Source: Spirogloea muscicola (taxonomy: Eukaryota; Streptophyta; Zygnematophyceae; Spirogloeales; Spirogloeaceae). From it: DNA of 52,856 bases. The notes below the pieces were generated by a model that saw nothing but the letters and a program-made list of their open reading frames with translations, searched no databases and had not been told where the DNA came from. Every line of letters begins with the position of its first letter. Position 1 is the stretch's first letter. Positions 8,493 through 19,775 of this stretch are shown here, piece after piece. The stretch is taken from the NCBI GenBank assembly GCA_009602725.1, contig WELB01000126.1:323338-376193 (forward strand). Direction: 5' to 3'. The position numbers and the translations under genes are program-made.

Positions 8493-9147
8493 TAGGGCTC
8501 AACAGGCAAGGCAAGCAGCACGTACATGAGCCACGCAGCCTCTCTTTTTGGGTAGCGGCTCTGGCCATCCATGGCCTTGTGAGTAGATCGACAATCCACT
8601 ACTGTACAGATTACAATTGCTTGCTTGCAGTGCAGATTGCAGTTGCTTGCTTGCAGTGCCGACCACATTGAGCTGCTTCCAATGTGTGTTTGCCGCCAGC
8701 TGGCCATCTACACCAACTGGAAGTGAGGAAAAGTGCCTCAATCAAGTCGCTCAGAGCTCACCTGAGCTGTAGATGCACAAGGATATGCGACCTCAACAAT
8801 GAATGACATCCGAGAGAACCACCTCACTGTGAAGTAGGAAATACCTGCTGGCCTACTGCGATGTCCCGGCCACGTTGGGTTGCAATGCTTCCTTGACGAC
8901 TTGCAGAAGAACACGCGGGAAAGCTCCAGACACGGGGTTGGTGAGGACGACAAGGAGGGCGGCAGCTGCGCACACCACCAACCACTTGCACAGCACAGCA
9001 TTAAGTATCTGTTGGTCCACATGATGACCTTGGCTTCGAAGTTGCAGCGTAACTGAAGTCGCCCTCCTCCACTCCAAGTACTGCTGCAGTACCCGCACAA
9101 AACTGGTTGTTTTCCACACCTTCCACAACGGGTCAGCTTAGCAGCAG
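8493..9147. other. intergenic, no convincing gene
   Basis: Probably the 3' UTR of the Agenet-ENT gene followed by spacer. It contains the 26-base duplication at 8607-8658. A minus-strand open frame (8853-9128) encodes one hydrophobic stretch but has no recognised family or supporting exon. Confidence 0.45.
8607..8658 (+). repeat. 26-base tandem duplication
   Basis: Two adjacent units (8607-8632, 8633-8658) of CAGATTRCARTTGCTTGCTT followed by GCAGTG, differing at two positions. Confidence 0.75.
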
Positions 9148-9275
9148 GTGATTTACATCAGTCAATGTGCTTGCCTTTGTACTCGGCCACTCAGGCCCTC
9201 CATCACTTATTGTTCATTCCTTTTCTGGGCTGGCCACTCACAGCCATCGCCCTCTACTGGAAGCCGTCTTCCTCT
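9148..9275 (+). mobile_element. solo LINE 3' tail
   Basis: Contains GTGCTTGCCTTTGTACTCGGCC and CACTCAGGCCCTCCATC (shared with 49548-49600), then TTGTTCATTCCTTTTCTGGGCTGG, a stem-loop at 9227-9245 (GGGCTG...CAGCC) and a degraded box. No coding end is attached. Confidence 0.6.
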
Positions 9276-9402
9276 GAAAATTGATACATTTAAGACAATA
9301 TTTTGTTTAGCACACACTGCATTCGATCCGCTCACCGGGGCTACGGGTCTGGACGAGGGTTAAGGGCCGTCGGTTGCGCGCCCCCGCCGCGGCCCGCCCA
9401 CC

Positions 9403-9403
<1 letters not shown>

Positions 9404-9444
<41 letters not shown>
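9404..9444 (+). repeat. (CGG)n microsatellite
   Basis: About 13 uninterrupted CGG/GGC units in a GC-rich non-coding stretch upstream of TRAPPC11. Confidence 0.9.
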
Positions 9445-9446
<2 letters not shown>

Positions 9447-9654
9447 GCAGATCGCGGCGCGGATCGCGGAGCGGCGACCAGGGGGCCCCCTGAGGGCCTA
9501 GTCCGTACGGCTCCGCTAATACTGTAACGAGCCAGGCTTAGGGCGGCAGGCTTTATGGGCATTGTCTGTTACATCATCCGCTAACCGCTGGCTACTGATT
9601 ATCGGTTAACCCTATCCGCTACAATACGTTGACGAGTCCTTCCCTCGTCAGAGA

Positions 9655-9700
9655 GAGAGAAGGCGCGCGGTGCGCATGAAATTGAAAGGGAGGCCAATTC
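9655..9700 (+). repeat. interspersed motif, copy 2, ending at a single N
   Basis: GAGAGAAGGCGCGCGG, CATGAAA, GAAAGGGAGGCCAATTC in order, matching 2632-2672 and 49413-49456. It stops at the N at 9701, beyond which the sequence is TRAPPC11 coding. This suggests that a repeat and a gene have been joined across missing sequence. Confidence 0.55.
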
Positions 9701-9701
9701 N
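9701..9701. other. single N hiding the 5' part of TRAPPC11
   Basis: Coding sequence to the right starts in the middle of the family's N-terminal region (PAGILPADW). Sequence to the left is an interspersed repeat. The N therefore stands for an unsized gap. Confidence 0.65.
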
Positions 9702-12700
9702 GGCCTCGCCGGCGGCGGCGGCGGCTGCGGCGCTGCCGCCGGCGGGCATTCTGCCGGCGGACTGGCTGGCCAAGAAGCGGGCGCGCAGCCCGGCGGTGCT
9801 GGTGCTGCTGCTGCCCCGCGACCGCATCTTCTACAGCGACGCCACGCTCTGGGCCGCCGTCTGCTCCCAAGTCGACTCCGTCAAGTGAGCCCCCGCTGCC
9901 GCCGCCGCCGCTGCCGCCATGGTCATGCCATTGCAGCGGCAGCCTCCGCCTCCTCTCCGCCATCAGGCGTGCCATGGCGACTCAGCTATAGCGCGCGCGG
10001 CTGCCCCGCCGCTTCTCGCGGGGCGGCGGGCAGGCAGCTGCTCCTTGGGCGCAACACCCGGATGATCGTGCTCATGACGCAGGCCACGCTGGCAGGTGAG
10101 CGTCGCTGGCTTGCACACCGCCGCAATCGTCGTGGACGTGTGGTCGTATGATAGCAAGCGGCCTTGGGTGGACACACTGCCGACGAGCTTTTGGTTGGCG
10201 CCGGCTGTGCGGTTATGGCAGCTGAGCATTGCAGCGGTCCAGCATCTTACGACCTCGCGTGTGCACCCAGCAGGGGAGGTGAACGAGGACAGGTTGTCAG
10301 CGCTGCGCAAGCGCGCGGAGGTGGAGGCCCGAGCCTGCCTGCAGTTCGTGACCGATGACCCCGGCGAGCTCAAGCGGTCGCTGGCCAGGTCCGTCCGCCC
10401 GCCAACGGCCTCCTGCAGGTGGACGCAACTGGCGGTTGCGGACGTGTGAGCCAGTCCTTGGCTGGCCAGAGGCAGCCGTAGTGGCGGCCTTATGGAGGAG
10501 CTTGCTTGCTCACTCCACCACCACTTTTTCTCATGTTAGCAGTGTGCACTTGCAAACAGGTTTGCAGGTGCGGCTGCCGACAATGCCAGCCAGTTTTACC
10601 GCGACGAGGCCAAGCGCCTCAAGGGTCGCATGGACCGGAAAGCGCACCTCCATCCCGACCTCGCCGTGCGCTACAACTTCAAGGTCGCTCTTTCACATTC
10701 ACAAGTATTTGAGCATCACGGCCCTCTCCGAAGCACTTCAACTGTCAGATTATTTCAGTCTACAAGCATGCAAGCACTTACCCTGCTGGTGCCGCTTGAC
10801 TTTCTTGGTGCATGTAGAGCGCCAACACTTCGTTGTCCCTGAGCAACATCAGACTGACTTAGGTCATGCTTTGCAAGGCTCCAGGCTGCAGACCCTGATT
10901 GTGTTCAGTGTTCGCGCATGAAGTGGATGTAAATATACGTCCTGATAAGATGAGGCACTAGAGAAGCAAAGTGCCAAAATCACGTTTTGCTAGACTACTC
11001 GTGGGGCATACGCGCCAAGCTGAGACATTTAAGTGGTCCCTTGTCATGTGGTAGCTTGCTTGCAGGCTGCCGTTCTTGCGGAGTTCTTGCGTGACTGGGT
11101 GTCTGCTTTGAAGCACTACGAGGTCGCCTACTTGATCCTGCTGGAGGTATGGGAGGCAACATTTGACAGCCTCTGCATTGTAATATAGCCAACAGTCGTT
11201 TAGATCACTCGTGGGCAAGTACGTTGCAGCCTCTCAGCCTATATCAGAAACACTGAATAGAAGACTCAAGCTTTGTGTCATATGTATATCTTGCAGTGTT
11301 GTGCGCAGTCGCCTGATGATGTATTGATCGCGAGATGCAGAGTCTGAAGGCCGAACCGGCGCCATCGCCGGTGCAGAGGATGGTGGAGGCGCGGGCGGTC
11401 GCCGGGCAGCTTCACTTCAAGATCTGCACGCTGCTCCTGCACTCCTCGAGGGAGGCTGAGGCTGTGCGGCGTCAGCAAGCACATGTGGCGTACTTCCGGG
11501 CCCGCGGTGGCCCTCCTGATGGTTCCTTCCTGCACTGGGCCTGGCTGTCCAATCAGTACAAGGTGTTTGCAGAGCTCGTCCAGCAGCGACTTGCTTCGGG
11601 CCTGCCTCCGCTGCCGGTGGCCAGTGGGCCCGCTGGCACTGCCGTCACAGACAGAGAGCTGCAGCCCGCTTACTACTACCAGGTACTGAGTGTCCCCTTC
11701 TAGCCTGTTTCGATCTTCTTAGGCAACAGTGAGTGTTTGCAGTGCAATGTAATAAGGTATTTGTGTGACAGAGCACCGCTTCTGCATGATTCTGCAGAAG
11801 CACCATCTCTACAATTAAGGCTGGTATCTGTAGCCAACGGAAGCGCTTTACTTCACTTCCACCTATGCAAGAGTTGGCAGTCTGGTGTCCTTTCTTTCAA
11901 GGTTGCTTCTTTTGTCGTTGTTTGCAAGTGTGTCAGCTGATGATAGTGTCTGAATACCTCGCCCAGATGGCAGGCCAGTATGCGATTCAAAAGCTGAGGA
12001 GCTTTGAGGCTGAGCTGGCAACCTCAGAGGCCTTTGGTCTCATTGACACAGAGGACGTGCTGTCAGGCAGCACCGAAGCACTTGCTCCTCCACTGTACGT
12101 GGGGCAGTCCTGTCGGCTGGTCAACAGGGGGCCGAAGCTCGAAATGCAGAGGTTTGTGTTGCGAATTTCTTTCGCACGATGATACTGCTTATGTAGCTGT
12201 TACAGAGACTCTGTCAGACCTTCATATGAGACAGTGCATGTTCAGATGGGCCTGCTGTCGGGGGTTGATTTCAAGTACAGGCATCCAGGGCTTGATTGAC
12301 TTCAGTCCAAACCTTCGACGCACTTTACGATCTATCATGGGGCGCACCTTGCATCAGGGCGACGGAGGCAGAGTTTGTGCGCCATGCGCTCCTGGTGGAA
12401 CGCCTGGTGTCGCCCCCTCATGCTGCAGCACTTGCGCTTCTGACGTGCGCCCATGAGGAGTATCGGAAGGCCGGGCATGCCAGCCGGGCCATCTTCGCAC
12501 TGGGCACCATGATGGCGCGCCTGTACTGGCAAGCCAGGGACTTTGCCAGCTGCCGCCGGCTCCTGGACTCAGTGGCGAGCGTATACCGGCGTGAAGCGTG
12601 GGCTGCCCTTTTGGCGGCCTGCTTGCACAACCTCCGGGCCTGCTGCCGGCACCTAGGCCTTCTCAAAGACTACGTAGAGTACTCCCTGGAGCTGGCGGCG

Positions 12701-15298
12701 CTGCCGCTCCCCAACAACCAGTTCCAGGGCTTGGCGTTGGCCTTGTTCAGCCCCGAGGCTAGTCCAGGTCAGGCATTCCCTGCTAACGTAGCTAGTTGAG
12801 CACAACAGCACATAGCACAGATTCCCTAGTCTGCAACTATGCATTTTTGCTGGATTGACTTTTCCTTGCGTCAGCTGTGAGAGCAATAGCAGGGTCTGAC
12901 TAAAATTTGGTGGGCTGCAACTAGCCCTTGCAGACTTGCAGAAGTCCTCACAAGGCGTTTCTCACCCCCTTGCGCCAGATGATCTTAGCACAAGCAGCGT
13001 CCAGAGGGGGGTCTTCAATCTGCTCCGAGGAGGAACGGTGCCGGAGTGTGGGGACAGTCAAGCTGAGATCAGACTGGATAGCAGTGGGCCACCGCTGGAG
13101 GTTGTGATCCAGGGCAGAGGGCCGCTGCGAGGTGTCCTGGTGGCGGCCGCGTCCTTCATGGACCAAAGTGCTCAGCCGGGCAAGGCGGCGCGGCTCACGC
13201 TGGCCCTGCTGACGCACCTGCCCCTGCCTCTTCGTCTGTCGCACCTCTCGCTGGTGTTCTCAAGCACTGATTCCGAAGCGACGCTGGTCGGATTGGAGCC
13301 GCAGGGACGAGTGGCGAAGAATCCCAACGGGGTATCCAAAGCACCAGGACAGGAGCAAAGTGGCATGTTCGACAATGAAGCTACTGGTGGGACAGAGCTT
13401 GTCGTGTGTCCGAGGGAGTGGCTGCTTCTGCACTACGACGTGACAGCCCGTGAGCACATTAGGCACTTCTGCAGTGCCGACAATATCAAATCATTACTGT
13501 AGAGGTCAGTCTAGTTTGTAGCAACCAAGAGATTCCTTGCGTCTTTTGTTCCAATTTCAAGGTGCATGTTCTGAGCCTTAAACTGTTGCCTGTCATGGCA
13601 GATCAAGGAGGACTGCTGGATTGCTTGGGCGTTGTGGCTAGCATTGGCCCGCATGCATCAATCTCGTGCCAGGTCGATGCGCTTGGAGGTAGCAAGGAAG
13701 AGCACCCTTCCGTTAACCTTTGCATGCGCCTCTAGTGCTGACCTGCTGTTATGATTGGTGATGGTGACATGGACCTTGCTCACCTTGCAATTGTATGTTT
13801 ATCAAAGATCATTTGCTGAACCTGGGTACCCTTGTGGTGTGCCTCCCCTGCAGCTGTGCTTGGAGAGGAAGTGGCGCTCCCATGGGCAACTGAGGCCGCT
13901 GCGCCCCATCTGCCAGCTCTGCGCCTGGAGCTGGCCAGCGAAGGCCGCCGGGCAGTCCAGGTGGAAGACCTGCGCCCGCTGGTGGACGTAATTCTGGACT
14001 GCGCAGGGCCAGGCCTCGTGGGCGAGTGCCTGCCTGCCAGAGTCGGCGTTGCGTCACGGGGGCACAGTGTGCTTGGTGGTCAGTTGAGGCTGGCATTGGC
14101 GCCCCTCGCCGAGGCTGCTGCCGCTGAGCCCGTTCGCACCTCTGAAGAAGCCCTGCCGATTCGGATCCTGGTCCGAGATCACAGCGGCAACGGCGCTGCG
14201 GTGCTGAGGGACAGCCCCAGCATCCTGGCGGTGCCCGATATTGCAGCTGGGAGCCAGTGGTTTTCAGATGTCTACCTGCGGTGGCAGGAACCTGTGGGTG
14301 TGCGGCTGACAGCGTCAATCACATACACCGCCGCGGACAGCGAGGAGGGAGGTGGCCACGGGCGCCGCTTCGAGGCGCAGAAGAGCATGCATGCGCAGTG
14401 CGAGGATGCGCTGCTCGCCAGCTGCCGCGTCGTGGCGCCGTACCGACAGGCATCGCTCCTACCTGGGGCAGCGGCGGCATCTTTGGCTGGGGGCAGCAGT
14501 GAAGCGCTAGCGATCGGGGAGCCGTGCACGCTCGTTGCGACAGTGCGATCAGGCGCCTCCACACCCATCACGTTGCTGTCTGTCTGTTTTGAAGAGGCTG
14601 ATGCTGCGAGCTGCTCGGTTGTTCCGGCAGGCTCAGGCAGCGACGCTGGCAACGAGCTAGGCTGGGGCCTGGGTAAAGGAGGAGGCAGCATGGCTGGTGT
14701 CAAGCTCTCACAGGAGGCCACATTCGTCCGCCTGTTCAATGTCACCGCCCACGTGGCCTCCCCGCACTTGCAGCTGGGCTCTCTCATCCTCCGCTGGCGT
14801 CGGGGGCAGCCAACAGCAGCGCTTGGTTGCAGCGGCAACGGGGACGGCGGCCAGCCCAGCGAAGTGGTGACGATGCGGGTGAAGGTCCTGCCGGTGCTGT
14901 CGGAGGCTGCCTGCCTTACGGCCATGCTGGTCACTCCCGACTCGGCTCTGCTTGGGCGGCCGTTCCATGCGAGCATGACGATCGCGAACAAAACGCCATT
15001 GCTCCAGGAGGTTGCCTTCTCCGTGGCGGATAGTGGCAGTTTCGTGTTTGCGGGCGCTCGTACGGGGACAATCTCCATCCTTCCACACAGCTCCCATAGC
15101 CTCCCCCTCTGCCTGGTCCCATTGACGTCTGGCATGCTGGCTCTGCCCCAGCTGCAGCTGCAAGCCACGCGTTACAGAGCCGCATTCAGGGCGTCGCAGG
15201 ATAGCTCCAAGCTCTTTGTCCACCCCTCTGCGCCAGCTTCCAAGCCGGAGAGCATCGTGCAGGCAATGACCCTGATGAGCGAAGTTGGAGTCACATGA
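9702..15298 (+). CDS. TRAPPC11: TRAPP complex subunit 11 (TRAPPC11), 5' end missing
   Basis: A multi-exon gene for the TRAPPII/III-type tethering subunit that acts in ER-Golgi and Golgi traffic. Readable exons include 9702-9884 (PAGILPADWLAKKRARSPAV), a short one with LGRNTRMIVLMTQ, 10273-10388, about 10567-10682 (FYRDEAKRLKGRM), 11067-11145 (FLRDWVSALKHYEVAYLIL), 11335-11681 (GQLHFKICTLLLHS, HFAYF-like region, AYYYQ), and one with EYLAQMAGQYA. A further exon, about 12350-12767, carries HEEYRKAGHASRAIFAL and LKDYVEYSLELAALPL. The exon order matches the foie-gras domain of TRAPPC11. The C-terminal third (13832-15298) is beta-rich, with repeated Ig-like segments as expected of the gryzun region. 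The true start is missing: animal homologues have roughly 100 residues before the GIL motif, and the sequence left of 9701 is a repeat. Some exon joins in 12,900-13,850 are uncertain. Confidence 0.85.
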
Positions 15299-15767
15299 AA
15301 GCTATTCTTACTCGCCCCATTACTGGCCCCATCTGATAAGCCTGACGCCTTCTTGCTGGCATACCTTATGCTGACAGATTTATCTTTTAGCTAGTGACAG
15401 GACACCCTGCTTCCACGTGTATTATCTTGTTCATACGCATTCTTCAGCATTTGATGCTGACAGTCAAATGTCTGGCTCTGCCAGCTCAATAAGATTTGAT
15501 AGTCTAGTCATCCATAAAGACCTCAATCCCAAGTTGATCAAGTGCAAGCTCTAGAAGCAGCACTTTCTGATGTATGGCAGCCAGGGCCTATTCTGTCAAG
15601 AGCCTTCTGCGCCTTCAAGCAACTCGCAGAATATAGATTGTCCTGTGTAGAAGGTGCCCTGACACAATGCTTGAGCAGACTGTACGTGGTAATGGCAAGT
15701 CTGAAGCTAACATCTGCAATGACTGCGCCGAACATGAGATGTGGACTCAGACTCCCTTCACCTTCCT
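15299..15767. other. convergent intergenic region
   Basis: Lies between the 3' ends of TRAPPC11 (plus) and the secreted-protein gene (minus). Presumably two 3' UTRs; no gene or repeat stands out. Confidence 0.5.
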
Positions 15768-17694
15768 TCAGTGGGTCTTATTGCTGGCCGAATGGGGAGC
15801 CTCTGGGCCTTGTCCCACAGGACTAGGTGCAGCAGCAGGGTTGCCGGGTCCGGCTGCACCCGGAGCTGCGGCTGGATGAGAGTGTGTGAGAGCAGGAGCA
15901 CCGGATGTCGGCACTTGTGCAGCAACTGGAGCGGGTGTAGGTGGAGGCAGGGATGAAGGCCGGGTCGGAGACGGTGTTGGAGGAGCAAGGTAAGTGGGCC
16001 GTGGCGCTGGCGCAACATATGGCGGAGGCACTGGCATTGGTGGTGGAAGGGGCGGAGGCGTGATACTGGGATTTGGAGCAGGTGTTGGAGGAATGGGAGT
16101 GGGCTGCCAGCCTGTGGGCGCCGCAGCGGGGCTCATCGACGTCAGCGGCGCCCCCTGATAACAGTTGTCCGAGTGGCGGGCCGTTTGGAATGCCACGCAT
16201 CTCCGGTTCTGGGGGAAATTCTCGTTGTGAGCTCCGGGGTTTACTACGACGCCGCTAGTCAACTGGGCCTCAGTGATCTGCAGGATGATGAGCTGCCCCA
16301 AGAGGCGCCCAGCCTGCATGGAGGGAAAGAGCTTGAGCAATATTCCATTGCCTGATAATTGCCCGAATACTACTTATGAGATCAAGAAGCAATGATTTCT
16401 ACCAGATGGGCCCAGAGCTAAGTATCGCAGGTACACGCTTTAATGAAGTGATAGGATGCCAATGCGGGCGGTATGCTTACTTGCTGTGAGTTCCGTGATG
16501 CAACGAGATTATTGGAGACGTAGAAGGTGTCATAGCATGACCCTCTTGTGTTGTAGGCAAACGCACATTGGCTGCATCCGTCGCAACTTGCAGCAATTTC
16601 TGCTGAGCAGTTCGTCTGGTTCACAGAGGGCGACGCAAGCCTGGAGTCACTGAGGGGAAATCACGTTCACTCGGGTATAAGATATGGCAGACCCAAGTAA
16701 GGAGCAGGACTTTCAGATTGGATAAAGCCCTGCCGCATACACGTCCTCATGCAGATGACAGGGAAGCTTCACAAAGGCCCTCTCTGGCCCCCACAACTTA
16801 CAGGAAAGCAGCTGTTAGCCGCGGGCTGCGTGTTCAGGCAGGAGGAAGTCGAAGAGTATTGAGATCCGCAGGTATGAGAGCAGCAGCAACAGGTCTTTGA
16901 AGCAGCATCGAAGTCACAACCAGGGCTGCTAGCCGAGCTGGCCATGCTGGCAGGCGTAGCACGGCAGCATCCTTCTGGAGCTTGGTTCGTTGTGCAGTAG
17001 CTCTTGGCGTGGCTCAGAGAGCAGCAGTCCCCATTGGTGTTGACTGCAACGACGTCATAGCCCTGCCTGCACGAGGAAGGAGGGAAGCCCGGTGTCAAAG
17101 CTGAGCTTGCCTGACGAACTTCGCCACACCCAGAATCTCAAATTCAGTGCAGCGTCTCATAAAAGGGTGGAGCTAAAGCAGCCCTTGTTTGCTCGAGAGT
17201 TCTGAACGCTCTAGTTGCGTCAATCTTTTGCCCATCTGCATGCGACCACTGTGCTCACAGGCCGAAGAAGTCATGCGTATAACGCTAAGTGCAGACGTTT
17301 ACAGTAAACCCAACAAGAATACAGATGGGTGGCTTGCAGAAAGTGCACGAGATTACAACCACATCCAGATCAGTGCGTGGCCAATCGGACATTTCCATCA
17401 TCACCTGGTGGTCAAGGGACTGCCGTAAGTGTGGTCTCCAGGCGAGCAGTCGAGGGGTATCTGCAGGAGGCGGTCTCGGTGGCCCTCCATGTAGAAGTCG
17501 CACCATTCCAGAGGCGACGGCTGGTGCAGGCAGCCGGCGCATCGGAGGAGGCAGTTGGAGCCCGACGAGCAGGCGCTCGGAGAGCCCGGTCCTGCGGCTG
17601 GTGCACCATCGCCATGAGCCGCGGCCGCTAGACGCAAGGTGAAGACGACCGCCAAGAGGTGTGCAAGGATGGTGAAGCGGCTCGGCGGCGCCAT
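15768..17694 (-). CDS. secreted Cys-rich, Pro-rich protein of unknown function
   Basis: Four exons can be read on the minus strand. Exon 1 from the ATG at 17694 encodes a signal peptide (FTILAHLLAVVFTLRLAAAA) then a Cys-containing segment, ending at donor CAG/GTGATG near 17404. Exon 2 (about 17070-16800) is dense in cysteine (NGDCCSLSHAKSYC, GCCRAT, TCCCCSHTCGSQ). Exon 3 (about 16650-16482) has CDGCSQCAF and RGSCYDTFY, donor GTAAGC. Exon 4 (16312-15768) has CVAFQTARHSDNCYQG and then a tail of about 100 residues of Pro/Ala-rich PPxP repeats. No known domain is recognised. A signal peptide plus disulfide-rich modules plus a hydroxyproline-type tail suggests an extracellular or cell-wall protein. 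An upstream in-frame ATG exists at 17841 but would bury the signal peptide. Confidence 0.55.
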
Positions 17695-18412
17695 GGCCTG
17701 CAAGGCATCACTCGCGGCGTCAGCGCTGGCCCGACGTCCTCCCACGAGACGCTGGGGTGACGAGGCATAGGCCAGGCGCTCTGGTACGAGACCTATGGAC
17801 CTGGCTGACGAGCCAACAGCGTACGAGGAGGCCCGCTCCACCGACGTCTCAAGCAGAGCGCTGCAAAGCTTTCACCTGCTTCAGCCGCCTTGGGCCCCCA
17901 GGCTGCCGTCAAGAAGGCCCGGACTCCGATTCCGGCCGCCGTCTCCCGATGGCGGACAGGAGGGGCGCCGGCCGTCGCCGCGCAGCCCCGGGCCGCTGAT
18001 CACCACCGTCGGCACGGTGGTGGCGGCGGCGGTGGCGGATGACGGCGGAGCCGGAGGTCCGGAGCGAGTGAGGGGCCTTCGCGGCGCCGCGGACGGCGCG
18101 GGCCATGCGGCGGGCCAGCGCGGCGCTGCCAGGCTGCCCCGCCGGCCATGGCGGCCGCGGCCTGCAGCCCGCGGGGCTGCCATGCAGGAGGAGGGCGCTT
18201 ATCCCAGCCCCCTGGCTGGCGGCTAGACTTGACGGTAACGGTGGCGGGGCTTGACGGCGGCCGGCGGCCCCCGCCGTCAAGGAGCCCCCGCGCTGGGGCC
18301 CCGGTCACACCGTGTGGGCGGGATTCGGGGTTCGGGGTTTTGGCCACTCCCGCTGCGGGCCCCCGCGGACCAGACCCTCACCTTCGACGCGCAGCAGCCG
18401 GGCGGACCCGCC
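17695..18412. other. divergent promoter region
   Basis: About 720 very GC-rich bases between the start of the minus-strand secreted-protein gene and plastid uL6. Long open frames here on both strands are consequences of base composition. No TATA box or repeat was identified. Confidence 0.5.
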
Positions 18413-19117
18413 ATGGCGGCCGCCGTGGCGCCCGCCGCCGCCTCGAGCTTCGCGGCCGGCGGCAGCACGGACGCATTCCGGCAGCGGTGCAGTGGTGGCG
18501 GCGTCGGCGCGGCGCCGGCGAGGGGGCGACTGGCGGTGGTGTGCAAGGAGTCGCGGATCGGGAAGCGGCCGGTGGAGGTGCCCAAGGGCGTGGAGATGAG
18601 CCTGGCGGGGCAGCTGCTGCGCGTCAAGGGCCCGCTGGGCGAGCTGGCGCTCGAGTTCCCGCGGGAGATCGCGGTGTCGCGCGAGGACGCCTCCGCCGCC
18701 GCCGCCGGCGGCAGCGTGCTGCTGCGCGTGGAGCGGGCGGCCGACACGCGCCGCGCGCGCGAGTTCCACGGCCTCTTCCGCACGCTGGCGGACAACATGA
18801 TGGTGGGCGTCTCCAGGGGCTTCGAGAAGCGGCTGCAGCTGGTGGGCGTGGGCTACCGCGCGGCCGTGGACAAGGGCGAGCTGGCGCTCAACCTGGGGTT
18901 CTCGCACCAAGTGCGCATGCCCATCCCCGACGGCATCTCCGTCAAGGTGGAGGAAACGGTGCGCATCGTAGTCTCCGGCCGCTCCAAGGCCGCCGTCGGC
19001 GACTTTTCCGCCGAGATCCGCAAGTGGCGCCCGCCGGAGCCGTACAAGGGCAAGGGCATCAAGTACACCGACGAGGTCATCCTGCGCAAGGAGGGCAAGG
19101 TTGGCAAGAAGAAGTAG
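18413..19117 (+). CDS. RPL6: plastid ribosomal protein uL6c (50S L6), nuclear encoded
   Basis: A single-exon gene of 234 codons. The first 45 or so residues, rich in Ala, Ser and Gly and ending near RLAVVC, look like a plastid transit peptide. The mature protein begins KESRIGKRPVEVPKGV, as plastid and bacterial L6 do. Both L6 domains are present (LRVKGPLGELALEFPREI; LQLVGVGYRAAVDKGEL, LGFSHQVRMPIPDGI). It closes with the L6 signature PEPYKGKGIKY and the basic tail EGKVGKKK. The protein binds 23S rRNA near the GTPase centre of the plastid large subunit. The start at 18413 is chosen because the longer open frame from 18251 extends into non-conserved GC-rich sequence. Intact and probably functional. 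Confidence 0.93.
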   Translation: MAAAVAPAAASSFAAGGSTDAFRQRCSGGGVGAAPARGRLAVVCKESRIGKRPVEVPKGVEMSLAGQLLRVKGPLGELALEFPREIAVSREDASAAAAGGSVLLRVERAADTRRAREFHGLFRTLADNMMVGVSRGFEKRLQLVGVGYRAAVDKGELALNLGFSHQVRMPIPDGISVKVEETVRIVVSGRSKAAVGDFSAEIRKWRPPEPYKGKGIKYTDEVILRKEGKVGKKK

Positions 19118-19775
19118 AGCAGGCGCTGCTTCTCCTGCAGGCCCCTATCGCTTCTTCATGCTGATGGCGAGCGTGGAGGCATATGCGCCGCTGTCGCCCT
19201 GTCAGCTCTGTGCTTGCTTGCCTGTACAGCTCTTTCGCCTGTGGGGTTAGGTCCCTAGCTGCTGTGGAGCATCCTCTTGGCTCGACGTAGTCGAGCAGGC
19301 CCCTTTATTTTCCTGCCACGCTGCTCTAGCAGCCACCATACACTGCCGTTTGGCGACTCGTTCCTGACATTCTATACGTAGTCGCACTCGCCCTAACATG
19401 GTCTCTCACCTGGTGGCGACAAATGGACTTGCCACCACGATCCTGAGAGGGTGCCGTGCCAGCATCGGCGGGGTGCCCACGCGGCGTTGACAACGTATCC
19501 CATCTTCTATGAGCAATGCAGTGCATGTCCTCTCTTCGTCGTCCAAGCGTGAACATCTTACAATGGAGAAGAATGGGGCTGCTCGCTGCTCGCTGTGCAC
19601 TTGCAAAATCAATATGCCAGTCACTCAAAGAACCTTGTCGCAATGTGCTCTAGAACAAAGGACACACCCGTCCTTCTAACCATGTGTTCTTATGAACGAG
19701 CACATTGCAAGCTGTGCCTGATACGATGACCAAGGCTATGCCTTGGTGTCGTTGCAGCATTCTCAGATGTCTCTG
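19118..19775. other. convergent intergenic region
   Basis: Between uL6c (plus) and the TLDc gene (minus). It presumably holds both 3' UTRs. No coding or repetitive signal was found. Confidence 0.5.

Noticed and set aside
8738-9128. Minus-strand frames with a hydrophobic stretch, possible membrane protein
   Set aside because: Only one short hydrophobic segment, no homology, and located where the 3' UTR of the Agenet-ENT gene is expected.
17401-17841. Upstream ATG at 17841 as start of the secreted protein
   Set aside because: It would put about 50 non-conserved residues before a good signal peptide; the ATG at 17694 is the better start.
18148-19164. 338-codon open frame overlapping plastid uL6 in another frame
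   Set aside because: It is a GC-composition shadow of uL6c; its Arg/Gly-rich translation has no domain.
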